Below are positions 34,398 to 46,648 of a stretch of 64,000 bases of DNA, piece by piece. Origin of the DNA: Atherinomorus stipes (lineage: Eukaryota; Chordata; Actinopteri; Atheriniformes; Atherinidae); the NCBI GenBank assembly GCA_023101725.1, contig JALJCO010003469.1, positions 434,001 through 498,000 of the forward strand. The letters are read 5' to 3'. The notes under the pieces were generated by a model that saw only the letters and a list, made by a program, of their open reading frames with translations, did not search any database and had not been told where the DNA came from. Numbering within the stretch: position 1 is the stretch's first letter; the number at the start of each line of letters is the position of its first letter. Both the position numbers and the translations under genes were made by a program.

Positions 34398-34938
34398 TAC
34401 AGTCGTCCACAAAGTTGTTCATACCCTCCAATTAAAGAAAATGCTAAATTCACAATAGTAATTCAAATAACAAGAAACTGAAGAAACTAAAAATAAATAA
34501 AAATTTACAAACTTACACTTTAGTTAAATAAAAAAATTACTTTTCAATTTTGGTTGGAAATAATAATTAGAAAAAACAAACAAACAAAACTGTCCCAGAC
34601 ACATATGAGCACCTTTCCCATGAACAGTGGACTAAAATACCTGTCAACAGGTGCAGAAGTCTTTTTGAACATCAGAGAAAACACCTGATTGCAGTGATTG
34701 TCTCAAACTGTTGGTGAACAAAATTTTAGCTTCGGAGCCCCACCATGCTTGTTGACTTGTTTTATTTTTTGTGGGTTTGTTTTGAATATTTCTTTCAAAC
34801 CAAAATTCAAACTCAATGTCATGATTTACATAGAATTTTTGTTTATTATCACATTTGTCAATTTCATTTTATTTCATTGACAGCTGATATTTTTCCTTCT
34901 TTAATTGGAGGTTACAAATAATTTTGAGGGCAATTATA
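34398..34938. mobile_element. Tc1-like MITE with about 45-bp inverted repeats
   Basis: The left end begins TA-CAGTCGTCCACAAAG and continues CATACCCTCCAATTAAAGAA. The right end mirrors it, with TTCTTTAATTGGAGGTTAC and then AATTTTGAGGGCAATTATA. The arms share a perfect CCTCCAATTAAAGAA core and looser similarity at the termini. A TA flanks each side. The interior has degenerate blocks but no transposase motif that I can read. Confidence 0.65.
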
Positions 34939-35594
34939 TCTACCCTCATTCAATTGAAATAATCATTAAAGCAGTATTTACTGAAAAAAGTGTGAAATGA
35001 TTATGATATCAATGCTTATATAAAAAACACCATATAATTGGCATTGTGAAAATTAGTAAATTATAAGCAATGGGTTAAAGATATAGGGGCAATAGTGACT
35101 ACTATATTGATGAGTGATGTAAATCACTTATCTAATGTGATGAATTTTATTGATTTTAAATGTTTGATGGAGCTGTTGTTGGTTTTGGTAGACCCTGTCA
35201 GACATCACTTTGTTCTCATGGGTTATGGAGGATTATCAACTCATTTAAATGGAAGAAAATAAGAGAGATTAAATAAACGTAGAATTAAATTAAAGTATTC
35301 TGAAATAAATGAAACCTGTCTGTTAAAATGTTTATCAAAATATTACAGGAATGTATTTTACTATATAGTTTCACTGTTTATTTGTGTACATGTTTTCATT
35401 TATTTTATGGTTTTTGTTCAAGCACTTATTTAAGCATTTATTTAATATTGATTAAAAATTAAATGATCAATTTGTCTTCATGGACGATTACAGCCATGTT
35501 TACATGATAAAATGTCTAATTTGTATGTGCAAATGTATCTTGGTATGTTAATTACTTTTACAAATTTTGTTATGGTATCGTGGATTAACATCAA

Positions 35595-35710
35595 CTTGTT
35601 CTGGGACTAGAGGTGGAAATTAGCTGTCTTGCTTTAACCTGCCACCTACATCATCAAGGAAATTTTGTGCATAGCCTCTGTGAAAAATAAATCATTCATT
35701 CATTTCTTAA
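35595..35710 (+). mobile_element. Probable LINE 3' tail
   Basis: CTGGGACTAGAGGTGGAAAT...CCTCTGTGAAAAATAAATCATTCATTCATT resembles the 3' UTR and simple-repeat tail of fish non-LTR elements. No coding remnant is attached. Confidence 0.4.
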
Positions 35711-35900
35711 AACTTAATATCTGTTATGGGGAGGGACTACATGTAAAACGCCCAGTTTTTTCATCACCTGGTCAATTTTGAGATTTTCGTTTTTTTTTTT
35801 CCCTCCTTCAACATGTTTTCTTTCAGACTAGTGTAAAAAACATAAAAAAAAATAAACATTTTAGGAGTTTATTTCATGATACTTTGTCTGATGCACCCAA

Positions 35901-35925
35901 CCCCCCCCCCCCCCCCCCCCCCCCC
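35901..35925 (+). repeat. C25 homopolymer
   Basis: Twenty-five consecutive C in efnb2 intron 3. Potential i-motif or G-quadruplex on the minus strand; also a likely sequencing-length uncertainty. Confidence 0.92.
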
Positions 35926-36619
35926 AAAATGCAGCTAAAGTTGCCGTTTTCTCAAAATGAGTTTTTTCTCTTACTCTGGGTAAAAAATCTCCACTTCAGG
36001 AGCACTTACAGAAAGCAAACTTTCAAGTTTTGCTCCTGACTGTATTGTTAAAGTTTTTACAGGAGGCTTTTTTGATATCTTATTCACAGCCTGATTTATA
36101 GAACATTTCATCCCAAAAATATCCCCCACAAATGTGTTTTTTCTGTTTGTTGACAGTATATTCTTAATTGTGAAATGATAACTAGAGATATCCAAAATCC
36201 CCTCTGTAAAAACTTTTGGCTTTAATATGTGAACAAACCTGGCTTAATCAAGTGTCTAGATTTTTTTTCCCTAGAAATGCATGCAAATTAGCCCATTTTT
36301 GGCTATATAACACCTCATTTGCATATTTAAACATAAAATTTCAGAAAACTCGCAATATAAAAAATGATAGCCCTAATGTGAGGAATAAACCAGGAAAGTT
36401 TCATGGTGATGCCAGTTAGTTAAATTTTTTTTACCCTATTTGCCTGTAGTGTCTCGGCTTTAAACATCTGGTTAATATGAGAAACCAGCTAAAGAAAAGT
36501 TCTAGACTTTATAGAAGAAAAAAACATAAATTGTTAAGCCAAAAAGATAATCATGATTTAAACAAGTGAAGCTGATAACCTCTCTCTAATCTCTATATAA
36601 TGTCTCATCTGTTTTTCAG

Positions 36620-36730
36620 GTCCCTCAGACCCAATTTCACCCAAAGACAACCCCACCAGAGTACCCTACCCCCCCAAACACCCAGATGGCAAGGACACCT
36701 ACAACCCCAACGAATCAGTGGAGAAACCAG
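36620..36730 (+). CDS. efnb2: ephrin-B2 exon 4: extracellular stalk
   Basis: The 111-bp exon, with acceptor TTTTCAG and donor GTGAGA, encodes residues 164-200 plus the start of G201. It is Pro/Lys/Asp-rich (DPISPKDNPTRVPYPPKHPD) with an N-E-S sequon at N194. This corresponds to the low-conservation linker between the receptor-binding domain and the membrane, so the assignment rests on position, phase and joining both neighbours in frame. It is shorter in similarity to mammals than any other exon, as expected for a stalk. Confidence 0.9.
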
Positions 36731-38356
36731 GTGAGATCAGCTCTTCACAGCCTCCAGGGACCGGGGGGGGGGGGTTTATTACAAGTATTCGGCATTTGGT
36801 CTCACAACGGTTCAGCCAGCTAAGAGTGCATCGTTCGTGTTTTTGTGTGTGAGGGAAAGAAAGGTCAGCGATTCATCAGCCAGTAATTGAATGTTGTCCA
36901 TAAAACTGATCGGTATCTCTGGCCCCTCAAGGACTCCTAAGGAATCTCCAGGCTGGTCCCATTCCAGCTTTAACCACCACTTTAGTGACATTTTAGGAAA
37001 ACAATCCCGTCTCTGTGTGCCATCTTCTTTTTAAAGCTTTTTCTGACAGAAACACATTTGTTCCTGAAGCAAACTGAGTTTGTTCAGCCGTCTGACTGCA
37101 GTTAAAAGTTTTTGTCGTATTTAGAACAAAAGAGAAAGAAACAAGCTGAACCGCACAAACTATCCTCCAGGTCTTTATGTGTATTTCATCAAGGGTGTGG
37201 CTTTTTGTCAAACGTTGAGCCCCTATCATCATCATCCCACCGTGCTGGCAGCCCTTCTGACGTCAGCGTTTGTCCGTCCGTTATTTTCTGGGATGTTTTT
37301 ATGTTTCGTTCCTGCGTACCGGCTGCTAACGGAGCATGTGAACCTGTGAGTGCAATGAGTGAAGCGTCTGAGGCGGCATAATCCTCTTGTAAAACAACGG
37401 ACGGGTCCTTGCTTTGGGCAACATGCCATTTCATATCCAGCCCTCTTCCTACCACAGTGAAAGCTCTTTTAGGCCCTCAGGGAAGCAGCGGCAGACAGGG
37501 AGACACAGTAATCCTCCCTGCACAGAGAACACACTCGCATCCTGGAAAGAACAGAACACACCCACCCTGAAGTGTTGGATCAGAACCAGAGTGTCCATCG
37601 CTGGGAGTCAGTGCACAGCTTGGCTTCCATAATTGATGTGTCATGATGATATCAAACATTTCTTTTTTCTCTCTCCCCTCAGGGGCTGTTAGCCAGAAAA
37701 TGAAGTTACTTTTTATGTCTTTCAAAATGTAATTTATCTAAGTGCCATTTGCCTGCATCTCTTCAGCCCTTGTATCTCCTATCAGGCATTGCTTGCCCCC
37801 GATTCAAGGTTGATTCACTGACTGAATGTTAATATCCTCAGATTCAGAGTGACGGTTTTCTGCAGACGGGTTTCAGCTGCAGTTCTACTGACCCGTTTTA
37901 AGCTTTTATTAAGTAATAACTAAACAAATAAAAGGCAGGAAATGCAACAAAAGGCTGGGATTTCTTTCCTTGTGCTAAATCATGTCAGTAAAGCTCGTTT
38001 CCACCAGTGTACATTGTGGATCTGCGTCATTCTGGGGCGGGTTGGTTCAGAACGGGTCAGTATAGGACAGGTTGGTAAGGTACAGGTTAGTACAGGACGG
38101 GTCAGTAAGGTACAGGCAAGTACAGGACGGGTTGGTACAGGACGGGTCAGTATGGGACAGGTTAGCACGGGATGGTTTGGATCTCCTAGTGGCACCTCCT
38201 TCTCTTCAACTACCTAAAATCAGAACCGTTACTTTCACCAGCATGATGGACAGGGACAGATGGAGGGTCAGGTGTTTCTGCACCGACAGTCTACGTTTGG
38301 TAGAAAGGTCTGAGCGTCTGAGTTTAGAGGCTGACTTCTCCGTTTCTCTCTTCCAG
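36731..38356 (+). other. efnb2: efnb2 intron 4
   Basis: A 1.6-kb intron from GTGAGA to CTTCCAG. A short G run lies near 36764-36774 and a degenerate tandem repeat at 38041-38175. 36780-38040 shows nothing recognised. Confidence 0.85.
38041..38175. repeat. Degenerate tandem repeat (GTACAGGACGGGTCAGT-like)
   Basis: Six or so imperfect units built from GGTACAGG, ACGGGTCAGTA and ACGGGTTGGTA, with a period of about 20-25 bases, just upstream of exon 5. Confidence 0.75.
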
Positions 38357-38766
38357 GTCTTGCTCCTCATGAAAGCAGCGAAAGTGGCGGAAATGGCGGG
38401 AAGTCCTCCAGCGTCATTGGCTCCGAGGTGGCCATCTTTGTAGGCATCGCCTCGGGCAGCGTCATCTTCATCATCATCATTATCATGCTAGTTCTGCTGT
38501 TGCTGAAGTATCGACGGCGGCATCGCAAGCACTCGCCGCAGCACGCCGCCACGCTGTCTCTGAGCACCCTGGCCACGCCCAAACGGAGCGGCGGTGGCGG
38601 CAACAACAACGGCTCAGAGCCCAGCGACATCATCATCCCACTCAGGACTGCTGACAGCGTCTTCTGCCCTCATTACGAGAAGGTGAGCGGCGACTACGGA
38701 CACCCAGTCTACATAGTCCAGGAGATGCCTCCTCAGAGCCCAGCCAATATCTACTACAAAGTCTGA
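38357..38766 (+). CDS. efnb2: ephrin-B2 exon 5: transmembrane helix and cytoplasmic tail
   Basis: Encodes residues 201-336 and stop TGA (38764-38766). A Ser/Gly-rich linker (206-219) leads to the transmembrane helix at about 225-250 ([10 protein letters not shown] then an Ile/Leu run), a [10 protein letters not shown] stop-transfer and an 86-residue tail. The tail carries the ephrin-B reverse-signalling elements: SRC-family phosphorylation tyrosines in [19 protein letters not shown], a proline-rich PPQSP, and the C-terminal PDZ ligand YYKV that binds proteins such as PDZ-RGS3, GRIP and syntenin. A GGGG run precedes NNNGSEPSD where the mammalian sequence I recall has a single G. The frame is intact. 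Confidence 0.97.
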
Positions 38767-40690
38767 GATGGAGCGCTGACATGCCAGAACTGGATCCATC
38801 CTCGAGCAGAGTGGAGTTTAGCTTGGGAACGTGTCCCCAGCACACCCACCAACCAACTCTCTCGCTCTTTCTCTCTCTGTCTCGCTCTGTCGACCCCCCT
38901 TCTTTCCTCTGATGTTTAGTCACTATATTCTTTCTGCTCTCGAAGGTTTGCTGATACCTTGTAGTTGTGGTTCGGTTTCAGTCCACGTAGACGGGACGAG
39001 CAGAGGGCCGGAGAGAAGGCTGTGGTCGTCCCCGCTGCTGCTCTCTGGGAAGTAGAGAGGACAGCCTCTTCTTTCCCTGCCGTTGCTCCCTGGTTTATTT
39101 TGTGCACTGCAGCCAGCGTTGTGGGACCAAGGTGGGACGTTTTCTTTGGGATGAACAGATTTATGGATGTGAAGGATTCAGACGAAGCAGAAAGCTTCTT
39201 GCTGGCTTCACCTTAAGAGAGACTAATGCTTGAAGTTGAGAAGGAAAAGAGACACTGAAGGATCGATGAGGCCGATGGAAGCTGGAAACGGGCTGACCGT
39301 GACAACATGGCTGCCCTCCACGACTGCTGAGCGAGACTGTGGATTTACCAGCTGAAGGAGGAAGAAGCAGAGAGATTGTTGCACTGATTGTCTCTGGGAC
39401 TTTTCCTGAGGACTAACGGAGACCACCGTCACCTTTTTCACCCATCTGTTCACCATCACATGCAGAAACAGTCGCCTGGGCAACCGGAAGTGTTTGGGCT
39501 TCTAAGTGTTGACCGGATCATTTCTCCTCATCCTCAGATGCATCATCACTTCTCTCAGATGTTACTTGAAGGTTTGCAGAGAATCATTTCCTGTCCATAC
39601 TTCCCGTTTCTGATCATATCTTCTGGTCTAGTTCAGGTTCAGCTGGAGTGTTTACACCGCTCCAACCCCGTCCCCTCAGAGCGAGAGCAGGTGTGTCCAA
39701 GTGGATTAAAGGAGAGTGGGGGGCTTCTTTCTCACAGTACATAGTGCAGCACTTTTACCCCCCCTTTTTGTTGTGTGGTACCTCCACTCTTCTCAGCGGT
39801 CCACAGAGAGAGACACAGTGATGTCTGAAGATGGCAAGCAGATGTTTCCTGTCAGAGTAGTGAGGGCCCACCTCTAGGGCCCAGATTAGGGGCCGAGAGA
39901 CGTTCAGTTCGCCTTATAGCTGTTTTCTTTTACACATCAGGTGAAGAAGAGGCCCAAGATGGATCTGATGTTAGCAGAGCTGGTTGAAACTGCTCTAGGT
40001 ACTGTAATGTTTACCCACAGGGGTCCAGTGATAATAAGGGTACCCTAAGGGCCAAAAATCAGCATGACCGGTGCTCTCGTATTCTGTTTTTTTGTTTTTG
40101 TCTTTTTTTTAAAAAAAGCACAGGGACGTCTCCTTTTGTTGTCACTGTTTCTTAGTCTCCATCAGCATTTCCTTCCTGTCAGCTTTTATTTGACTTTTTT
40201 ACTAAATAGATGTAAATTTAAAAAGGACATTAAAAGATAAAAAGAAAGAAAAAAATCAAAAATCTATTTATGATAGACACATAGAGCACAGGTGTTGTCA
40301 GACAGTATGGAGGAGGAGGAGTAATGTTAATATATAATAGTAAAAGTGCACATTATGCAATCTATGTTCCTGATTATCTTATATCTCTGGACCGGTTTAG
40401 TCTGGTTGTTTTGCAAGTTGTCTCAGATTCAGAGCTGAGTCCTGGGAAGGAGGACGGGTCCAGACCCGGACTCTGCCTGCAGCGGAGCTTTCTGATCCTG
40501 AGAAGGACCACGGGTCTAGGTTCCGGGTCTAGACTCTGGCTGCAGCAGAGCTTTTCTGACCCAGTTATCATCGGTGTAAACCAGTTCAGACTGGCTGTGT
40601 CTCTCCCCCAGCAGAGCATCTCCCAAAGGAAAAGTTACATGAAAACACAGTCTCCTTAAACACGCCATCCATGTTCTTTGTGCATGTGTG

Positions 40691-40722
<32 letters not shown>

Positions 40723-42160
40723 CACGTTTACGTGACTTCACCTTTACCACTGGCTTAGGATCACGTGACTTAGGCCTCACCCAAAGCATCTATCAGCCCA
40801 TTGTTGACATCGTCATTGATTCATACAGAACATCAAATTTCACCGAAAAGCCAAGCCTTGTATGATCTGAGGTTTGTGCCTCTGAGAGGCTACAAAATCT
40901 GCAAATATGCAATTCTTATTTATTTTTTTAATCAATTCTGAGAAAAAAAAAACTATGGAAAGTGTTCTTAACCACTGAAAGATGTAACAAAAAACCAACC
41001 ACAAAACTAGCAAAGTATTTCACACAAGTCTGCTGATAGCTTTTATTCCTGCATTATTTCTGCTAATATCTGAACCTTTTTGTTTTGACTGTGTGCTGTA
41101 GTAGAGGTAAACTGTGAAAAAAAAAGCATACAGTATGTAACACAGCTCAACAGGAAAATGAACAAGACGACGGTTTTTTAGTTGCTGTCTGACTGCGGCA
41201 GAATATGACAATCTTATTAGTTTCTTTGAATCTGGCGTCCTTTTCTTAGCTGCTGCTCGGTTAAAGCTCTCAACGCTGAGCCGGTTTGGACCGACCTGCT
41301 CTGAAATGTTGTAGCGATGCTGTGAGAGTCTTAGCACACAGGCTAGGAGAAGCACCTCAGGCTACTGTAAAATGCCTTGCTCGTATGGTCAGCCCTTGGT
41401 CACTTGACTCAGTAATTTTGCACCGTACTTCTGTAGGTAAGAAACTGTAAATACATTCATGTTTGTATTGTATATGGATCCTGGGTTGTTACAATAGCCT
41501 TATTCACCTTTGTAGGAAAGTAAATGGGAAAGAAAAACAAACAAAAAAACAATCCCTTGCTGATAATATGGAACACACTTCAGTAAAGCAGAGCATACTA
41601 CTTTTTTGGTAAATAGCTTATGTACATATTGCCCAGAACCCAATAAAAAATGTTTTTTATAAACTCTCAAAGATGTTTTGTATAAAATTTGAATTTTTTG
41701 CTATGTATTTTAGCTAGCGCTCAACGGAAAGCCCGTGTTCTCCCCAGTCCCTCCCATTTTGCACTGTTTCCATGGTAATTTGGGTTAAAAAAAAAGAAAA
41801 AAAGTTGCCAAACCGACTGCTGCATATTTGTGCCATAAGTGTGTACCATAAATATTTATTAAATTAGTTTTTTTTTTCTTTTATGCTCTGTTAATGACTT
41901 TATTTCAGTCCAGTTTGTAAGTAACAGTATTATATTTGCATCGTTTGTTCTGGTTTTCCTACCCTGGTTTTCTTTAGTCATTACATGATTACCGGGCAGA
42001 CCTTGCCCTCCTTTCCCCAGTCCTCGCAGTATGAGATGGCCAGGCTGTGAGAAAATAGTTTTAAAATTCAGACATTAAAGTTAAGTTAAACGTGAGGATT
42101 AATGACACACATTCCACCAGTCTGTTACAAACTGAAGATGTTTTTCAATAAAATGTTTTT
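38767..42160 (+). other. efnb2: efnb2 3' UTR
   Basis: Long non-coding sequence after the stop, consistent with the multi-kilobase 3' UTR of vertebrate EFNB2. AATAAA hexamers at 41642-41647 and 42147-42152 could end alternative transcripts. It includes a CT-rich stretch near 38855-38890, a (GT)n at 40693-40720 and AU-rich segments from 40200 on that may bear on mRNA stability. Frames within it, such as 39388-39744 and 40324-40659, look fortuitous. Confidence 0.7.
41642..41647 (+). promoter_or_regulatory. efnb2: Polyadenylation signal, efnb2 (proximal)
   Basis: AATAAA followed by a T/GT-rich stretch (ATGTTTTTTATAAAC). A second hexamer at 42147-42152 could be the distal site. Confidence 0.55.
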
Positions 42161-42952
42161 CCTATGGACTTATTGTCTGCTGTGCTGCTTCCTGTTTCCT
42201 GTCATACTTTCACACTCGGAAATGATCCGTCATCTCAGAGTCTCTCTTCATAACACTGTTGTTTATACTGTATGTTTAATCTGTGTTTACTAAGAGTGTT
42301 TTAACATCTTCAACACAGATCACCTTACAGCATACAGAGATAAGCTTGAGATCTTACAATCCAGAAGATGTCTGCAGATGCCAAGAAGCATCAATGCTAA
42401 CATGTAGCATAGCAACATGGCAGGAGAAACGCAGCTAAAAGACTCTACCAAGTATTGGCATCCAAACCAAACACAGTTCAAACCCCAACAATTATAGGAA
42501 TGAAAGTAAACCATGAGAACAGCACCGTCCACTTTAGAGCTTCTGCTAATTTCTCCACTCAGGCAAACCACACGAACAAGGTGTCATATGAAAGCAGAGA
42601 CACTGCTGATTACAAAGATGTCTGTCTCATCAATGTGGGACAAAAACTCTGGGAGCTGCCAGCCAATCAGAAATCAGCTCTTACTTTTGATGTTTTTACT
42701 CCAGCTCTAAAACAAACAAACAAACAAACAAAAAAAAAACTCTGCTAATACAGTATATTCTCCTATGACTTTTTTTCTTTGTTTGAAATAAATCATGAAG
42801 TTTCTGCTGGTTTCCATGGAGATGGAGTTTATAATTTATTTATCTTCCTATCATATACAGGTATGTTGGGCTTCACTTCTTTCTGGATCCTCATGGTGTT
42901 TCTAAGGTGAATGTGCTATCGCTGGATTCTCTTGACTGACCATTGATAGAGG
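42161..42952. other. Intergenic, no feature recognised
   Basis: Sequence downstream of efnb2. It includes a short AAAC/CAAA run near 42711-42735. No coding signature. Confidence 0.55.
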
Positions 42953-43010
42953 TGCCCATTATCATCATCATCATCATCATTGTCATCGTCTCTTCATCAT
43001 CATCATTGTG
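42953..43010. repeat. (ATC)n microsatellite, interrupted
   Basis: Two ATC/CAT runs separated by GTCATCGTCTCTT. Confidence 0.88.
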
Positions 43011-43104
43011 CCAGTGGCTTCCTAAGATATTAACCTACGTAACCCCTCTGTTAAAACACCTGGAAAACTGTTCAGCTTCAATTTTTACCTTCTGGAGTAG
43101 CTAC

Positions 43105-43590
43105 AGTTCCTCATCACACATTACTTTACTCATTCCTGGGATTAATTTCCTCATTCCTACAGTAGGACTGCTCATTCCTGGGATTAATTTCCTCATTCCT
43201 ACAGTAAGACTGGTCATTCCTGGAATTAATTTACTTATTTCAAGAATTACTTTATTCATTCTTGGGATTAATTTACTAATTTCTAGAATTACTTTACTCA
43301 TTCCTGGGATTCATTTCCTCATTCCTACAGTAGGACTTCTCATTCCTGGGATTATTTTATTCATTCCTGGAATTAATTTACTTATTTCAAGAATTACTGT
43401 ATTCATTCTGGGGATTAATTTACTAATTTCTATAATTACTTTACTCATTCCTTGGATTAATTTCCTCATTTCTAGAATTACTTTACTCATTCCCGGGATT
43501 ACTTTATGCATTCATAGAATTACCTAACTCATTTCTAGGCTTATGTTCCTCATTCCTGGGGTTACTTTACTCATTCCCAGGATTAGTTCA
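43105..43590. repeat. Minisatellite, 21-bp monomer with 42-bp higher-order unit
   Basis: About 22 imperfect monomers such as CTCATTCCTGGGATTAATTT and CTCATTCCTACAGTAGGACTG, alternating to give 42-bp pairs, with ATTTCAAGAATTACT and ATTTCTAGAATTACT variants. The period is a multiple of three, so frames stay open on both strands and yield heptad-like peptides (LLIPGIN, FLIPTVG, LISRITL). Intergenic, without a promoter or splice context. Confidence 0.88.
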
Positions 43591-45232
43591 CTCTTTCCAA
43601 GATGAACTGGTCTCCGTTCTTCTTTTCACTTAAAGTAATGTGGTTTTCTTTTAGGGGGAGGTAACATTTACATTTTTTATTGTTCCAGGTAAATTTACTC
43701 TGACAGAGTAACATCTCTTGATTCCAACTATTCTTTAGTAATCTCACATGTCTCAGATTCCAAGACAGCCCCAGCAGTTGTGAAGAAATACTTGGGTTTA
43801 TCATTTCAGACTGAAAAAAACATCTTATCATAAGGAAGTTTAAGAACATTTACTTATTGGAAAAAAATAACAGCTGCAGATTCATTTCCATAGATAACAC
43901 AGACCTTCCAGCCACAACAGCGTCAGCAGTTTCAGCTCTTTGAGGAGGTGGCCCACCCCGTAGATGTTTGCAGAAGCTGCCGGCCAATGAGGCTGCTGGG
44001 AATCTTAAATAAATAAATCCATAAAACCATGAGAAGGCTGCTGTCTAAACCACCCTCAGCTTCTTCATCAAATCTGTCATTTAAAGCTGACAGCACGTTC
44101 TAATAACAGACCGATTCCGGTCCAGAAAACTTCAGGATAGGATGATTAAAGGAACATTCCAGCTCAAACTGTCACTCAGTTCGTTTTTCCCCCTCAGTTA
44201 TCATATCTCTCTAGCTGAGTCAGCATAAGCAGCCAAACACTGGCGGGGTGGGACAGGAACAGCAGCCACCAAATCAGCTCATCAGTGATTCACTAAAGCT
44301 TCCTGCCCAGCAAGAGAGTCTGGAGGAAGTCGGGGGGTCCAGCTACAGGCAGATTATAGCTGGGACAGCCAGGCATGGAGCTCGCCAGCATTCCTGGCCA
44401 AGTCTGGAAGACTGAGGTGCTCGGATTCATGGAGTGGTCTTTGCATCAGCATCAGGTTGGAGTCTAGATCTGATTCCTGATCAAGGCTGAAAGTCTGAAC
44501 TAGAGGAACTAGATTCAGAGGAACCTGGACCTGAAACCAAGTCCTGTTTTTTTTTTCTGGATTTTGAAGCTCTTGGACTAAGATGACACGCCTTGATGAG
44601 AACAGAAACCTACATAATGGATTACATCCGAGTCCTGATACTCAAAAATAGATTTTTCAATTTTCTCTTCACAAATTTGCTTCAGTAACTTTAGATTCAC
44701 CTGTAACCTGATTTTTATAGTTAGTCTGATTCATATTGGAGATGAGGGACATATCTGCCTGATTGTCTTGGATTAAAATGGCTAAATCACAAATCTGTGA
44801 AATAAATATAAATTTTGTTTTAATTTACTAACTTACATTTTATTAAACTGTCCAGTTTCTAAACTTTGGTGAGACTTTGTTCAGAAAACATACCCCCCCC
44901 CCTTCCCCACCGTCAGAATCTGAAGACAACAGCTTTGATGCTCTGGGAATAAGAATAGGAATTGAAAGTGTTTCTGCTTCCTGTTATTTTAGCTCCTCCA
45001 GTGAGATTGCATCCTGTAAAAAGCTGTTTGTTTGAGTAAAGCCTTAGTTCAGATGGACTAAACACTAATGTACAAAATCATTTGCTTTTCTTTCCATCAC
45101 CATCCAAAGTATTCCTCTGTATTTTCTACCACATAAAAGTATCAAAGATAGTAATTGCAGTTAAAAGTTTAATTGCATTGCGCAAGTTAAAATGTTAAAT
45201 ACTATTCTTTTCTTTCCTGCACATACTCTAAC
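43591..45232. other. Intergenic, no feature recognised
   Basis: No coding or transposon signature stood out. A 9-C run occurs near 44893-44902. Confidence 0.55.
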
Positions 45233-45500
45233 AATGGGCTCTATGTACGACTCCACTCCTTCCTGAACAAAAAGAACTTAGAGAGGAAAAATAAAAAAAT
45301 TTCCAAAGGAAGGGAAAAATTAAGGTAGCTCCTTTGCTTCCTGTCTTTCATTACTGGACGAACTGATTAATCCAGGTGTGTCTGACCAGTTACTGAGATC
45401 AGACACACCTGGACTAATCAGTTCATCCAGTAATGAAAGACAGGAAACAAAGGAGCTACCTTAAGTTCAGGAAGGAGTGGAGTTATGCACAGATCCCATT
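45233..45500. repeat. Long inverted repeat (hairpin), possible MITE
   Basis: The inner arms 45321-45385 and 45399-45463 are 65 bp each with 62 matches and a 13-nt spacer. The outer arms 45233-45268 and 45465-45500 (36 bp, 31 matches, core ACTCCACTCCTTCCTGAAC) continue the pairing. A 52-nt A-rich insertion (45269-45320) interrupts only the left arm. This may be a fold-back MITE. No target duplication was recognised. Confidence 0.9.
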
Positions 45501-46595
45501 GCCTGATGTGTAGAATGAGCTGATCTTTCTTCACTGCGGTGGTCTCTAATACCGTTTCTGAATGCTCAATGCGAGAGTTTTGGGTACGAAGCCTCAAGGG
45601 GGTGCTTGTGGGAGAGACGAGCTGCGTGTTCTCGTTTGCCTGACTGCTCTCTGCCGCCACCGCAATCAAGACAACACTAACTGCTGCTACAAGATGGAGA
45701 GCAGGGTGCCTCTCAAACCCCAACTCAGACTCCAGTAAGACAAAGAAGAAACGTTTTGTCTTGTGAGACGAAGAGAACCAAGCTGGAGTCTGACTGGTGC
45801 CGGAGTAAGACGGAAGTGAACAACTGAGAAGCTTTTTTTCCTTCTCTTTTTAATTGAGGGGAGCTACGATCTGCTCTTGGAATAAAACAGGACCCATAAT
45901 TAACTGTCTTCTCACTAACAAGGTAAATGTGATGAATGATGGAAATAAGGATGCATAAAACTGCAATGCTAAGGTTTTAGCATGTAAATATAGCAGGATG
46001 ACAACCATATGACTGTTACCGGGGCAGAGAAACCAGCATTAACCTGTTGTTACTGTTAGCATACAGTAACAATCAAACCGTAAACAACTTGCAGATTTAT
46101 AACTTTTACTTCAGTAGACATCGTGACTCTAACTCTGGGCTCAGACTGAATGTAATAAGGGTTAAACTAATGAAGACCAACGCAGCCAAAGCAGCTCGTG
46201 TGTGCACATTAGTGTCACTTCCACTTGTCACCAGAGGGAGCGCGCTTCTGGAAAAAAAGCTGGAACTTGCGTTGTACTCTTTTAAATCTACTGGCTGTCA
46301 ATCATCGTCTGTTTATGAGGTTGCAGCAGAACATGAAAATGTCTTTGTGATGGTGAAGTTCCAGTTCCAATGATTCATCAGAGGGAAACCAAGATGTCGT
46401 CCTGAAGACAGAGACGGGAAGAAGAAAACAAAACGGGAATGACTGTCAACATCCTGCAACTTGCTCACACGATGATGAAGAGGAGAAGGTTCTGGATGTT
46501 TTTCCTATTTACCGATAATGTTTATCATCCTCATTAGCGGAGAGCTGATGAAGCCTTGTGGGAGTTTAATAGATTTTATCATCTGGGATTCAGAC

Positions 46596-46599
<4 letters not shown>
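45501..46599. other. Intergenic, no feature recognised
   Basis: Unique-looking sequence. The small frames at 45418-45723 (minus) and 46047-46373 (plus) have no family signature. Confidence 0.55.
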
Positions 46600-46600
<1 letters not shown>

Positions 46601-46647
<47 letters not shown>

Positions 46648-46648
46648 T
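46601..46648. repeat. (AT)n microsatellite, left half
   Basis: AT dinucleotides ending ATTAATAT directly at the left terminus of the MITE at 46649. The array resumes after the element at 47047-47110. Confidence 0.93.

Larger units (their letters stand above)
33966..36619 (+). other. efnb2: efnb2 intron 3
   Basis: A 2.65-kb intron. It holds a Tc1-like MITE (34398-34938), a probable LINE 3' tail (35595-35710) and a 25-C homopolymer (35901-35925). The remainder (34940-35590, 35930-36610) is AT-rich with no recognised feature. Confidence 0.85.

Noticed and set aside
42943..43527. 194-codon hydrophobic repetitive frame
   Set aside because: It is a product of an ATC microsatellite plus the 42-bp minisatellite; the opposite strand is equally open.
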